Part shown: in pieces, positions 42,712-56,249 of the stretch
Position numbering within the stretch: the first letter of the stretch is position 1
Layout: each line of letters starts with the position of its first letter
DNA from: Lactarius indigo
Taxonomy: Eukaryota; Basidiomycota; Agaricomycetes; Russulales; Russulaceae
Direction: 5' to 3'
NCBI GenBank assembly: GCA_025766275.1
Contig: JAFKAC010000032.1
Span: 62,001-126,000, forward strand
Length of the DNA stretch: 64,000 nt
Position numbers and translations under genes: made by a program
Notes under the pieces: generated by a model
Database searches by the model: none
Told to the model about the DNA's origin: nothing
Seen by the model: the letters and a program-made list of their open reading frames with translations, nothing else

Positions 42712-45215
42712 GCATGCTGTTGAGCGAGTTTACGCTCCAACACTTATGCGTGTTTATTATGTAATCAATACTACCCTCATCGCAAACCATCATGTGACCC
42801 CGTTCTGAGCCCACGGAACGAGACTGTGACAGCCGCCATGACTGCATATATCCCCACCAAACCACATTCGTTGTGTGTGCGTAGCTTTGATGTAATTTGT
42901 GTTGCCATGATCGTGCCTTTGATTTCCTAGCGATTCATCAATGCGGGCCTCTTGACTGTCACCGACCCAAGCGCATTCGACAAAGATAATTACGAATACA
43001 CCCTGCTGTATTGTTTTTCACCATTCAACCACTAAAAAATGCAACCACGATCGCGACGCATATTTCCAGTCCACTGCGCGGGGTGGAATCTAACTTCTCC
43101 ATGTAGCGCTATCCAGCCTATCAACCCTCCTGTGCGAGGGTCTGCTCGTGCAGCTCGCTGCTCCCACCGCCCATGACGCAGCTCCCACACGTCAAGCACC
43201 TCAAGCCCAAGCCCCTGATAAATTGGTAACTGCTCACGCGCGAGAAGGGCATCAATCTGAAGCAGCACGACAAGAAAATCTGGGATGACGAACGCCAGGC
43301 GTGGGTACCGCGCTAGGGATGGAAAGGGAAGAACAGGGACGAGGAGACACAATAGCTGCACGAGGTGCCTGCCAACACTGGTGCGTCCCCTTTTTTGTGT
43401 TTGCCGGGCGGGAGCTGAAATGTCACGACAACGTTGGGTTGGCTTCTACTTGATACAGGTTATGACCCATCCAAGGAGGCACGGGTGGAGTGGGAGGAGC
43501 GCATGGTAAAGAACGAGCCCCAACACCTGCGGAATCTCGCCCGGGTCGAGCAGGGGTGGACGACGGCGATGGCCACTGGCCCTCAGGTCAACCGTAAGCG
43601 GTATGTTGATCACACTCTCGCTACGACACGTATGAGCACGACGAACCTAGGCAAGTTCAGCCGCATGCTCGACGGCGAGAAAAGCTAGGCCAGGTGAAAA
43701 CCAAGGTACCGTACGCCTCCCGCCTTACTCTCACGCGCTCACTACTTCACCCCCGATTATATTTATACAGTACCACTCGCCCCCAGCTCGAACCAATTGA
43801 AAAGTCCGTCGACGCGCAGAAGATGCGAATCTCATCAAACAAATAAGAAATGGCACGCCCGGTGGTTAGCCATTTAAAAAGTCGAAACAGGATCGGGGCG
43901 GTGGCAGTGCAGGGGACTTGGTCGACGTGCGCAAGGTGCGATTCGCTTCTTGGGGGCGGGGAGCAGGTGCGCAAGTCAGTCTCGGGTCGTGAGAGCTGAG
44001 GTGATAATGATAATTCCCTCATGACATCCGCAAAAATACACAGGCCCCTGGGCACGACTCTAAACCCGCGTCGCAAACGCCATAAATCTGCATTGTGGTC
44101 GTGACAGCGTACTTGCTCCGTGCCTACGAATTCTGCAACAACGGGATCGAGGTGCTCAAGGTTACTATGGAAAGTCCCCATGCTTCTAGTTCCCTCCCGT
44201 CCATCTGGATTCGGTCGGCGTTCTCAATCTCCCGGACAGCATCACTGATATCCTCGTCTAGGTCGGCGCTCTCAATTCCTCATGCTGTCTCGCAGATATC
44301 CTCGTCTGAGCGCACATATCCTTGAAGCATATTACCTATCACAGCAAGGAGCACAGTCGTCGTAGATTCCGAATACGAAAAATCTGACGAGATCCCACGG
44401 CCTCGGAAAATCAGGTCCCACTGGGTTGGGCGTCATATCGACGGTGGTCGTCCTAAAGATACCATCTGAGATGGCAGTGAGAATCTAGATCTAGATCTAG
44501 ACATAACTCATCACTCGACAGACGTCCTCTGAATCCTGGCTCGTGGAGACACTTTCTCACGTTTCCCTCCGTCTCCATCATTCCCGTCTTTGGACCTTAT
44601 GTACGCGACCCCTACGGGGGCCTTCTGAACCCTTAAGTTTCCCTGCTCGGTTTCGGTTCCGTATTTACGATTCATGTACCTCATCTCTTGCCTCGTCTAC
44701 GTCTTCTCATAAGCGTAGTGGTACTCGCTGCGACCGGTCTGTATCCTTGATGCGCACTTCGGAATACAAATGGTTTCAAAAAAAACAATCCTGGCCCGTG
44801 GTCATGGATGAAGCACGTCAAGTCAGACACCAATCCACGCGTCATGAGTGAGGTAGAAAATCTGGACGAAACGGGCCATTTTACGCCAGACAGGCTCTTA
44901 TGGTGTTTGGTGGCGATACAGACATCACGGTTTTTCTCGTTGAGAGTGAACCGTTTTTATCAAGGCTTTACTCCGGTCAACCCCAGACAGTGATCTGAAA
45001 TTCCACGCACGCGAACATCATGATAATTTAATTTGCTTATTCCTTGCCACCTTCATTTCCGATGTGACTGCGGGCAGAATTTCAGCAAATTGGTGTCGCC
45101 TCCATGACGTCTAGTAAATCTGTCTCTATTTGGTGCATGCGTCCAGCTACTTTAAATGCAAAACAATCCAAGTTCCTCTAGTAAGTCCCATATTCAGAAC
45201 TGCTGTCTGTCACGA
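42712..45215. other. No firm gene; short frames only
   Basis: Originally this followed directly on 10,168. The minus-strand frames at 43,032-43,361 and 43,747-44,181 and the plus-strand frame at 43,434-43,688 are unsupported by any recognised motif. A tandem duplication of about 50 bp (tcggcgttctcaatctcc / tcggcgctctcaattcct) lies at 44,214-44,312, and a short tctaga repeat near 44,487. Confidence 0.4.
43434..43688 (+). CDS. Hypothetical short frame
   Basis: An 84-codon frame rich in charged residues, ending GKFSRMLDGEKS. A tacttgatacag acceptor-like site at about 43,458 could make it the last exon of a larger gene. No family is recognised, and neighbours offer no clue. Confidence 0.2.
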   Translation: MGWLLLDTGYDPSKEARVEWEERMVKNEPQHLRNLARVEQGWTTAMATGPQVNRKRYVDHTLATTRMSTTNLGKFSRMLDGEKS

Positions 45216-48200
45216 CTACAGCTCATCCCGGATGGGTCCAGCGGGCACTTCGCTCTTGTCCGCGCCTTCCTCCTCGCCCGCAACACGGCCCTCAATTGTC
45301 TCTTCTGCGGGAACGGGGACAGGGATGGTCCCAGCCTTGGCGAGCTCGTTCACGTCCGCAGCGGCGGCGCTCGCGTGAATGCGACCCTCGTTCGCCAGTC
45401 TCCGTGTGAAGCGTGCAATCTCGGTATCGTACAGCTCCCATTCAGGGATCTGACGGGCCCGCGCAAGCTTCGGTTCTTTCTATAGGTGTAGAGGCGGGAT
45501 TAATAGCTGAACAAGGCTGTTTGAAGGAAAGGAAGGGGTGTACGAACCGTTAGAGGATTTTGGCAGAGATCGATGGTCTTGGCACGATCTAGTCTGTCCT
45601 TGCTACCTAGACGACTGTTAGCATGGGGTCTCTAACTCGCCGCAGACTCGCTCTCAACTCACACCACGTTTCGCACTAAGGGAGAGTTTGTGTTACAGTA
45701 GCGTCATACTAGAAATTCACGAAAGAAACTTACCCATAGCCAGTCTTCATGTAGAGAGAACTTTGAACGCATAAGCGACGCCAACAGTAGTCAAATAGTC
45801 CTGGACTCACTATAGGAACGTGTCCTTGCAGGTTATTCGGAAGGTCTGTAACAGGCCGTCAACCTCATCGCGAGTTTACATTAATTCACGAATGAGATGA
45901 GCGTACCTTGATCAAGGTTGGCAAGCGAATTGGGGTCGGCCGAGAGCTGTTGATAATGACTGCGCAGGATATCCTAGAGAGCGAAATGTGGTGTTCACAA
46001 GGCGAAGACAAGGACAAGGGATTCCACGTACCCCGGCAGCCATCTGGCGGAACCGAACCAAGTCCACGACATACAGTGCGCTGCGGAGCCAACCAATCAG
46101 TAATCGGCACCAACCGGGCAAGGGCCGCAACTCCCCCTACCCCCTCCAAAAAAAAAGGGTATCACCTGATGTGGTAGGGACGCCCTCGCAAGAACTGCTC
46201 CCAATATCCCGTTTTCCAGAACCGGAAGCCCTCCATCTCCTCGTTATCGTCGCCCATCGGAGTATAGCCATAAGGTGCTCCGTGCAAGTCGAGGTCAATC
46301 AGTTCCTTCAAGTCTGCACGTACAATCTGGTCCGCGTCGACAAAGATCACTTTGTCGAGGTCCATCGGGAATAGAACGTCGAGGAAGAGAATCTTGTACG
46401 CCCAGATGATCCGTTGCTTTTCGCGTTGTTGTCTCAACCACGTCGGCCACTTGTACGTGACGAGCTCATACTGGAAACCGTATTCCTGAGCGAATTGAGG
46501 GATAAATTCCTGTGAAAAATGGTTAGGTTGCTCCCCATCAGACAGTGGATGGGAATCGTACCAGGAAGGATGGCGATAGAAAGTTCTCGATGAACCAAAA
46601 CTTCACTGTGTGCTTCGTGTTGCGTAGAACACTTAGGATCATGATTGACGCGAATCTCTGGAAAATACGTGAGCTCCAGGCCGCATGAGTTAGTCTTTGC
46701 GTTAACTTTACCTCGTACAACAATCCCGACGCCACCGTGAAAATATTGATCTCGGCGTGTCTTTGCGTCGACACCCCTGTCTCCGCCTTGCTTCCCGATG
46801 ACTTGAACATCGACGAAATGCTAACCTAGGTATCAGCTCGACTCACTTGACGGGACGAAACGTGGGGACTCACCGCGAAACGATACTATCGACGATTCCG
46901 CTGGGCTGCCGTTCTTCTTCTTCGGGGTCCTCGAGTACATCGACGAACTCCTGACCTGGAAGACGCGCTAGGCGCGGATACAGCGTCAGGCCCTCGAAGC
47001 TCGTCACCGTAACTTCGTTGTCCGCCTCCTCAACAGGGGGACTGACCCATCCCTCATTCCCCGCGCTTTCTAGCCAGAACACCTCGCGCCCGCGTCCCTC
47101 CCGAATCTCGAGGTGGTACACGCCCGGGGTTGCCTTGAACTGCAGGTAGCCTAGGTTCTCCACGACGAGGGTGTCGTCGATCGGCCTGCCATGGTGACCT
47201 GCGAGTTGTAGCTGCACGCCCCGCGGGGGGGAATTCGTGCCCCTTTCGCGAGCGTGTCCGCCGACGATGATATAGTCGAGCTCGAAAACGGCCTCCACGC
47301 CGCGTTGTCGCTCGTCGCCAGACAAGACACCAAGCTGGATATTATCTAGGTCGTAGAGCGCTTCACGAGGGCGCACGACCCACGAAGAAGGCTCATCCAG
47401 GCCGAGAGTGTAGATCGGTTCGGTTGGAAGGTCACGGAACAACACTTGCGCGGGAACCTCGTATCTGCAAATAGTCTATGAGAAGAACAAATGCTGGGAG
47501 TTAATGCAATGTTACCCATTATCATCGAATGTGAGTGAAGGGATGAGATTGTAGCGGTAGAAACGTTTCAACGGGAGCTGTGGCGCGATGATGAGGTAAG
47601 TTCGTGAATAAGCAAATACAGGTCAGGTGACATACTTCTGAGTACTCGGGCGGCTGGAGATGGAACTCCACCGTAACCGTCGGAATATTCGAGAGCCACT
47701 ATACGCAGGGCAGTATGAGCAAGCAAGCGAAAGTGCCTCATGGACCCAAAAGCACCTCAAAGAGACTTGTGTATTTTTGTGCCTGTTCGCTCAGAGGATC
47801 CAAGATGACAACGAAACGATGCAACGCAGTCGTATTGTCGCCGATGGTAAATGCACTGATCGTAGACGGGAACCATCAAAATGTTAGTTAGCCTGTCGAC
47901 CCTGCGAAGGGGCGATGGATCACAGACGTGTATTGGCTTTCCATAACCTTGTAATTCTGATTGCGCGACACCAGGCCTTTGTTGAAGATGCCCGATCGGG
48001 TCGGATCCTCGACTTGCAACGTGGACATGACGGAAGATATCATCGACACGACGTCAGCCGCGGTCGCTCTGTGAATCGCAGTTTCAGAAAACTGGGTATC
48101 TACGCGCTTCGAAACGCGGTGCCGGGGCTCACCGGTCGTAGCCCGCAAAGGCGGGGACAATATCCCCGAGAGCGCTCAACACAGGCTCGACGCGCTTCGC

Positions 48201-51200
48201 TAGCTCGTAGTCCTCAAGAATTCGATAATCCTCCGCGGTGAACTCTCCTGGTGCGATAGGCCCAATTATCTGTGAGAGCCGGATGGGCACATTATGTCAG
48301 CAGCTGGAAGCGAACAGACAAAGTGGAAGGGACATCACTCGGCCGTTTATGATCAGTCCCGATGCGCCGGGTGCGAGGCCTGCCATCTTCGCGACCAATT
48401 TGCCTGTCTGAACGTACCGCTGGTAATCGTCCTGGTCGATGTCTGCTAGGGCGACACCACCGGTGATCTCGTCAAGCGGAGAGGCCATGCTCAGAACGGT
48501 CTGCCCGTCCTGCCTAGATCCCGAGTCGTCACGAGGGCCGAGGGCCTGAAGCAGCTGTGACGCGGTAGCCTTCGAAAGGAGATCCTTAGATACAAGGTGA
48601 GACAATAGCGAGGAGACATGTATGTGCCGTCCCGGGTCGCTGTTCGGTGATGCGGGATTATGAAGGAAGGTGAAACGTGAACGTGCAGAGCCAGTGTCCT
48701 TTTTGGAAGCCTATCAAACTAGGCGCGAAAACGGACTATATTCGACGACGTACAGCGAATGTGAGCGCGTCTCGTAACGAACTCAGGCCATCTTCAGTAT
48801 CAAGATCCGCGACCACGTAGACAGACAGCGATACCTGCTCAGAAGCTGCAACACATCGTCAGCGGCCAAGGGAGCTGACGTTGGGGGTCGACTCACCAGG
48901 GTATATAAATGCGTCCGGAGAGATGCGCAGTCCAGTCTGCTTGTGCAAGTCGGACAGGGTAATCACGCGCACGCCGCCGCCCAGTGGGACGATGTGACGA
49001 TTGCGCCTCTTCATGGTGGTGGGCAAATCGTAGAAATGATTCTCAATGTCGTCCGCCTGATCATCCGTAATTGCACCCGCGTAGATCTAACAAAAAACAG
49101 TTCGTCAGATGCCAACTGCGCGCAGTGGCAAAACGGTGACCTTCTCTTGGAAATACTGAAGAGCCTGTCCGACACTGGTTTGCAGCGGGTTAAGGAAGTT
49201 CTGCCCCCATTGGCGATAAGATAGAACTTGGGAGACAAGGCAGGGGATCGACGTACGTCATCGAGCGCGTAATACTTTCCATTGATAAATGTGTGGCCGT
49301 TAGGTGACGAGGCCGCATCTGTACCCAGCCGTTGTGCATACGCGCGAGCCTTGTTGATCCTCGCTTCGAAGACTTCGGAAGTGCCGTCGGCCAGAACATC
49401 GAATGACAATGCCTCTCCTCCTCCTTTGATTTCCTCGCTACCAGCGAGCGCGTCGAATTGCCTCTGCACGTGGGACCAGTCCAATTCTGGCTCTCCCCTG
49501 TCCTGCAGATCCAGGATCTGACGTAGAATAATCAGTCAGGGTAAAAGTCGTAAGTATGGTCCACGCACAGCGCCGAAGAATCGCATAGTCGCAACACGCC
49601 CGTAGTTCTCCGTCAAGTAGTAGAACACCCTGGCCATCCTCGCGCCCTCTTCCGTCTCAACGACGGGAACAATACCAAGGCGAATCGGGTAGGAGCGCTG
49701 GATGAGCATCGAGACCGTGTTCGTAATGAAGTGCAGGCTTGCTGGTCGAGACAGGTCGAACACGAACACGACGTTGAACATGTTGCGACGGACAGTGGGC
49801 GCTTGACCTGGATACATCGGGTGCAAGAGCTTCGTTCGGTCAGTGACGCGTAAAAACGAACGGAAAAGGTGGACTTACTGCATATAAGGATGGCTGCCAA
49901 CGTGCGTAGCTGCGCAAGAGTGAGAAGGCTAGGCATAGTACGAACTAGGCCACTTACCGGCTATCTTTCTCTATGTCATTCCACCAGAAGATAAGATTCC
50001 CATCTTCCGCACGGTCGCTGGAATCGAAAAGGCCATCTGTGGCGTCGGCTCTCGGCGAAGAAGTACCAAAAGAGGGATGGATGACAAGGTCAAACGCTTC
50101 TCCGGGTAGGAGGCCAAGGGACGTCAAGGAGAGCATAAGATCTCTTTCCTTGCGTACTAGACGAAGAAGGCTTCGGGAGGTTGTCAGTGACATCAGTCGG
50201 ATGTAAGGAACAGTGAAAAGAAGGGAAGTATAGGACATTACCTGTACGGGTTCATCTCGTCTGGGGAGACCGGCGCCCCGTTCAACCAGACCGCGCTCAC
50301 GCCAGAGCGAATTTTGTAAGAATTCGAAGAGACTTCCTCTAGGAGGCCGGACTGTGGCACAATGCGTCGGGCGAGAGAAGTCGCGTATCTTGGGAAGTCA
50401 TGGACCAGGTGTTTTAATGTCTGGAGCGGGGTCGATGATTCGGAGACCAGCTGAGTGGCAAGAACACCAATCTCTTGCACGAAAAGGTCAGCAGGACGCG
50501 ACGGATCGCGACGGGGGAAATAGTGGGACGCTTACGAGCTATCTCGTCTTTTGTTAGAGGCTCCCCGACGTTCAAGGTCGTATTGAGGGGGTGTTGTTCT
50601 AGGAGAAGGAGGACGCTATCTAAATCGCCTTCTGCCTCATCGGCATAAATTGTCTGGGCGTCTTCCGATGTGAGGTCTAGTGCCGCTCAGCGTCAGAAGA
50701 AAGTCGTAAGGGAGAACGACGCCAAAAAGTACTTCTGCTGTGGGACCGTCTATCGTCGAGAGCGAGATAATCCATCTTTTTCAAGTCCAGCGTGACGCCG
50801 TAGCCAGAGAGGTAGCTCCTTTCCCGTACTACGCCATCAGGAGGGACGGGTCTTAAGATGTATTGGACTCTCGGAGTGGGACCACTGGACAACCGTAGGA
50901 GGTGTGAGTGGAGCTGTCGGAAATTGGTAGATAGGAAAGAGGCATAGAGGACGGCAGTGCGCGGTGGACTACTCAGAGCCTGATCGGGTGTAGGATATAT
51001 GTGATCGAAAGCAAGTGTGTGGGGCTTCGGAAACGGTTCACTGACGCTGCAACGTGAGCACCGCAAGAGCAGAAACCCGGAGAGAGGTTGACGACTCACG
51101 AAGACAAGGGGCCCCCCGCATGATCGAGGGTGTCCGGGCCCGTAAGGTGTACGAGCCTTTCCACGTCGCAGACGACCTCTCCATACCAGTCCACCCACGA

Positions 51201-51604
51201 GCCACACGACTCTGCATCCACAACTGCATCATTCAGGGTCTTTCTCGCATTGTCCGAATAATGTTGGTAAAAGGCGACGATTTTTGGATTTGCAGCGTGC
51301 AGGGCGAGCTGGGCTTGAACAACTTCTACGGCGCCTGGTTTGGACAAGTAGCCAGCGGAGAGTGCGGTCTGTAATGCGAGCCGCTGATGAGCCTCGGGTG
51401 AGAACTTGTCCTTGGCCGGAAACGCCCCAGGGCTCGTCAAGGCGCCCAAGAGTGAGAAGAATGCATCAGGTTCTTCTGATGAAATTGTTTCTCTGCAAAA
51501 GGAGATGTGACATTGATCGTAAAGTAATCGTTGTGAGGGGCCGTACATGAGTTCGAGGAATCAAGGGAGGAATGGTGGGAAGGCCAGGAGATGCGGAGAG
51601 AGAC
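45216..51604 (-). CDS. UGGT: UDP-glucose:glycoprotein glucosyltransferase (5' end missing)
   Basis: ER-lumen folding sensor that re-glucosylates misfolded N-glycoproteins so that lectin chaperones rebind them. At least 15 exons on the minus strand join cleanly across short introns. N-terminal thioredoxin-like region: [33 protein letters not shown], then [33 protein letters not shown] and [16 protein letters not shown]. Next comes the beta-rich region (47,450-46,870). Last is the C-terminal GT24 catalytic domain, with [20 protein letters not shown] (DxD metal site) and [20 protein letters not shown] (46,440-46,160). The end is GPIRDEL-stop at 45,216, an ER-retrieval signal. The first exon I can place starts at 51,604 with VSLRISWP after an acceptor. 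No signal-peptide exon or ATG is visible upstream, where a dispersed repeat lies at 51,772-51,886. Confidence 0.88.
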
Positions 51605-52078
51605 CTGTTGAAATGAGAGTGTGCGTCCACGCGCGAGTTACCCCGTCGTCGGGCATAAGTGAAACGCGAGGTGTAGTCTCGCATCACGATCCTTAGATAC
51701 AATTCGGACTTTACTTTACGAGTATGATCAGGGACAATCCGTTCCCCCTCTACTTAGCTGAGATATCATCGGTACTGGTGATTTCACGTGTAGTAGCTAC
51801 GTTCTTTACGATGTATTTAAGTCGCCTTACGCGCACCTGGTACTTCAGTCGTTTCTGACAACGGTGCCAGCCCGCTGCGTTTTATCAAGACCTTGACTGG
51901 TGGAGAAGAAGAACTACGACAAGAGATTGCAGAGGGAGCAGGGACAGGACGAGATCAGCCCCTACTGAGACGGGGCTCGTCCTCATTTCGTTGCCAGTGG
52001 AATGTGTGAACCCACGCACAAACCTTAGCGTGGAGTATATCACGTGACGTCATTTCATACCAGCATGTGAACTTGAAG
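51605..52078. other. UGGT 5' flank
   Basis: This should hold the promoter, start codon and signal-peptide exon of the UGGT gene, but I cannot find a hydrophobic leader. It contains a dispersed repeat and ends at the MULE target site. Confidence 0.45.
51772..51886. repeat. Dispersed 115-bp repeat, copy 1
   Basis: About 90% similar by eye to 61,797-61,912. Shared stretches include acgttctttacgatgtattt and cttacgcgcacctggtactt. Confidence 0.75.
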
Positions 52079-52087
52079 TTCACTGGT
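52079..52087. repeat. MULE target-site duplication (left)
   Basis: ttcactggt, repeated at 57,968-57,976. A 9-bp TSD is typical of Mutator-like elements. Confidence 0.8.
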
Positions 52088-52358
52088 AGTCTTTGACTTT
52101 TCGCAAAGATTCCACGGTCCGGTCCGGTTTTCCCGTTTCTCCGCAACTCAGTTTGCAACTCCGCTTTCTTCGACTTTCTCTTCCTTTTCGTATTTTATTT
52201 CTTCACAGTAAAAAAAACAGATGTAAATATATGTCTTAAAACTAAATAAACAGCGCGTAAACAGCGCGTACATAACGCGTGTCCGTGTATTCGTTTGGGT
52301 CGCGCGTGGGAGGGAGGGAGAGGGACAAACAAATCCTTGTTCCCAACCCCCCACTCTA

Positions 52359-55045
52359 ATGCCCCCCTTCGAAATTCCCACTGGGCCCCCAATTACCGAA
52401 AGGGGTAGCACCTACCTCGTGTCCGACGCGAAGCTGCGCCGCGGCAAACGCCCGAACCCGAAGCCCGCATATGGGAGTATTACCTACGATCGCGAGAAAG
52501 GGGAGATGCCCTTGGAGTGGGCCAAAGAGGACGAGTTCCTGGTTTGGTTGGCTGCCGAGGAACACGCGAAGACGATCAAATTTGTCGTGAGTGTCACTGA
52601 GGAATCTAGCTCACCAAATTGGCGGGCACGGCGCACGTTCAGGTGCTCGCGGGAATTCTCAGGCGGGAAGTCAGATCGCGAAAACACCCACAAATGGGAT
52701 CGAAAGATCCCCTCCATGAAAACAGGTTGCCGGTGCCGCCTGATCGTCAAACAGTATCCGCACACCGACACAATTCTTGGGAAGTATGAAGGCCAGCATG
52801 ACCACGCGCTTGGCGATGAGAATCTCCGGTTCCTCAGGCTGTCAGATAGCATCCGGAACCTTGTGATGGAAATGATTCACACTGGCATAGATCCCAAGGC
52901 AATAGTCAGTGACGACTAATTTTTTTTTGCCGAGCTAACGGAACGGCTATCGCGTCTAGTTGCAACGCGTACGCGAATCCTGCAAGCCGACAGATCACGA
53001 TTACCACATGACCATGCGCGACATCAGCCGCCTCCGTCGGATAGTGGAGAATGACGAAATTCGCCTGGACGATAATGACGCGATCTCCGTTAGGCTTTGG
53101 GTCGCTCGGCTCCGGCAGTGTGGTGCTGAGGCCGTCCTGAAGGACAAGAGGGATCCGCCTCCCCCCGAATCTGGTCTATCTCCAGATTCTTTTGTCCTAT
53201 GCATTCAAACTGAGTACCAGAGGGACCGCTTCCGAGCACTTGGCTCCGATTTTTTGTCAATAGATGCCACTCACAATACAACTCAGTACATAGGGGTCCA
53301 ACTGTTCACTCTGATTGTGAGGGATTTGTGGGGCCATGGTGCGCTTTGTGGCACTTTTCCGTTTACGGACGCTTACTCCATCGCTTACTCCATTTCCGTC
53401 TGCCAGGTGTTCCTGTCGCATGGATGCTGTCGTCAAATGGCACAGAAGCGACAATACAATTTTTTCTTAATTTCGTAAAAAATCGCAGCCCTGAAACGAA
53501 ACCGCGGATCACAATGAGTGATCGTGACAAGGCGCAAATGAACGCTGTAAAGGCCGTGTATCCGGACACCACACTTCTGTTGTGCTGGTGGCACGTGCTT
53601 CGCGCCATGCGGATGCACTTCCGCACGGAAGAATTCCCGGTACTTTGGGAACGCGTCAAAGAATGGGTCAAAACGTCCGATCAATCGACGTTTGATTCCG
53701 CGTGGGATTGGATCCGGACCGATGATTCGGTACCCAAGAGCTTTGTCGAATATCTTGAGACCCATTGGATGGACATTGTGCCCCTTTGGGCAGGGATTTC
53801 AAGACAGAATCGGACGATCTTCCAAGAAGGGGACACAAATATGCTTATTGAGGCGTAAGTAGTCTTATCACACAAATTATCAGTCAGGATCACTCAAATC
53901 TATGCCTATCTAGCTACCACCACATCCTAAAATCTAAGTGGCTTGAGGGAAAGAGGAATCGGCGTGTGGACCATCTCGTCCACACACTCGTTACGATTAT
54001 GCTCCCGTCTTACGCGATCCAGCACGTCCGCCAGGAACTAGGGTTTGAAGGTCTAAATCTAGCCGCTAAGCGTCGCAAGGAAATTCTCGCGAAAACTCCG
54101 GAAATTAATGCCGAGTCAATCCACAAACTACGCGACGACCAATATAATGTGTTATCCGCACATTCATCGCGTACCTATTCGGTTAAGCTTAGCACACAGT
54201 CCTGCGACTGCCCGGACTGGCCCAGGGTGGAGCTCTGTAAACATGTCACCGCCGTTGCCCATTTCTTCGGGAACGGCGATCAACGAATTGAAGTGGAGGT
54301 GGTGGCCCCCAAGACGACGCAAGCGCAATCAATCCGGGAAGGTTCGGCGCGTGCGCACAGTGAGGCGAGCGCAGCAGCAATCCTGGAGAACGTAATTGCC
54401 ATCTCCAGGGCGTTCCTGAGTGACGATGCGGCGATGTCTCCGGAGACCGTTCGAAGTCTCCAGATGGTCGAGTCACACCTGACTGCCATTGTCCAGAATG
54501 CACACTCTCCTGAGCCCCCCCTCCCTGACAAGGACGTCGTACCACCCAATCAAGGCACGTGGGCCGAGACCGCCGAACGAATGGGGGCAAAGCGACACCG
54601 GAGGAGAACTCGCCCTGCCACCGCGTCGTCTCCAGAACCCCCGGCAACAGCACGCATTGGGGATCTCAATCGCAAAAGGCCGCGTGTCAAGATTACTGAC
54701 CCTTACAGTGGTGGGGTCAGTTCTGGCCGAAACGCCCCACCAGACGCACAAACTGCGGCACGGAACGCTGAAGCACGTACTCGCGCCGCAGCTGCAGCCA
54801 ACGCTGCAAACTACCCTCCCCCAGAGCCTCTGAAGCGTCGCCCCAAGTACGCGAGCACCCCGGCCCCATCGGCACCCGAATCATCCGTTCCCCCACCTTC
54901 CACCCCCCCTACGTGGTTCCCCGTTCCTACCGCTTACCCTCCCAGAATGTACACGCACGCCCCGTATCCCTCGGGACCTTCGGCATACTCTGTATACTGG
55001 CCCTACGGCTATTTTCCTCAAACTCACTTACCGGCCCCACAATAG
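52359..55045 (+). CDS. MULE transposase with SWIM zinc finger
   Basis: Exons 52,359-52,904, 52,960-53,338, 53,407-53,854 and 53,914-55,045 join in frame across GT/AG introns of 55-68 nt, giving about 834 aa. The N-terminus (about 88-150) has Cys, Cys and HDH spaced like a WRKY/GCM1- or FAR1-type DNA-binding finger. The catalytic MULE domain follows: FLSIDATHNTTQ (first Asp, about 279), MSDRDKAQ (second Asp, about 345) and CWWHV (about 368). The SWIM finger CDCPDWPRVELCKH is near 552. The C-terminus (about 600-834) is Pro/Ala-rich and likely disordered. No stop or frameshift was found. It catalyses cut-and-paste transposition in the nucleus. Confidence 0.88.
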
Positions 55046-56160
55046 AATACTCTTTAGATAGTTTTTTTTTTGCTTATCTCTAAATATAAATGAACTTTTT
55101 CCATCGAGTTTTGCACGCGCGAAGGTGGTTGAACCGTGGTTTTGCACCCACGAGGTACTTTCGCGCGACTCGCGTGCTCTACGGCCTCGGCTCATGCTCA
55201 TCCAACCCCTCGGTTGGATCATTTCGTCGTCTATGCTCTCCACCGCACCTGTCTTCGCCCTTCCGTTACCTCTTCCACTCTCTACCTCCTGTGATCTCAA
55301 GGTGCGCTTTCCGGTCCTGAGACTTTCAGTCTTTATGCTTACCCCTAAGATGATCGATCGATCAGATCGATCATTTGCGACGACACGTACTCGAACAAGT
55401 CCTCGAGTACCGTTGGTTGAAGTCAGTCCGAGCGTCGTTCAAAACATGTCAAGACACGTTCAGTCTCCGGGAGATCAACCAAATGGTACGTGTATTTATA
55501 TCTCTCGAGTGACAACTGAAAGTACTGAACGCCGATCCCTCAACTCTTCGTGATTTCAAGAATCGCGTTCGCCACGATTTCGCTGGTCCAGGACCATACC
55601 TCGAGTGGCACCTGAACGTCGATCCCTCAACTCTTCGTGATTTTGTGAGTCATCTTCACTGCAATTTTGGCTTCGTCCTGACCCGTAGAACTGACCCATA
55701 GAACTAGTCTAACTATACCATGTAAATACGATACGGTTCATCTTTCAACTCGTGCTCAAATACCAAGTAGTTTACCCTGTCAGCTTCAACTGTCGCTCAT
55801 TGCCAGTAGGCAGCTCAATTTTACAAGGCGTATTCGTAAAACTTCTACGACTTGTCACAGTACGCTTTCTACCTAATTGTAAGGACATCTGCCCAGGCGT
55901 TCGCTCGAACGTTTGAGTCATTTTTGCAAACGTCAGGCAGCAGGCTTATAGCCAGCCATCATTTCCGCATGGTTATCTTCTCCAACAACCTTCATACGCA
56001 TTACCTTCATCGTCCATTTTCCGTGAGTATATTCCAAGCTCACCAGTCTCGGGTGACAACTGAGCGTCGATCCCTCAACTCTTCGTGACTTCAATAGTCG
56101 CATTCCCTGCTTCACAGCCCGCGTCTCTAGACCCGTCTACCCTCTCAGGCTACTTCCCTG
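55046..56160. other. MULE 3' region with short repeats
   Basis: No credible gene. The word gatccctcaactcttcgtga recurs near 55,532, 55,622 and 56,069, and acaactga-type words precede two of them, suggesting a degraded local repeat. Confidence 0.5.
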
Positions 56161-56249
56161 TATGCGACGTCGACAGAATCGAGCCTCGTTGAGGCTCGCC
56201 CTTTCCCTCAAGGCTATTCATGTAAGTCAACCGCGTGCCCCTTCTCGTT

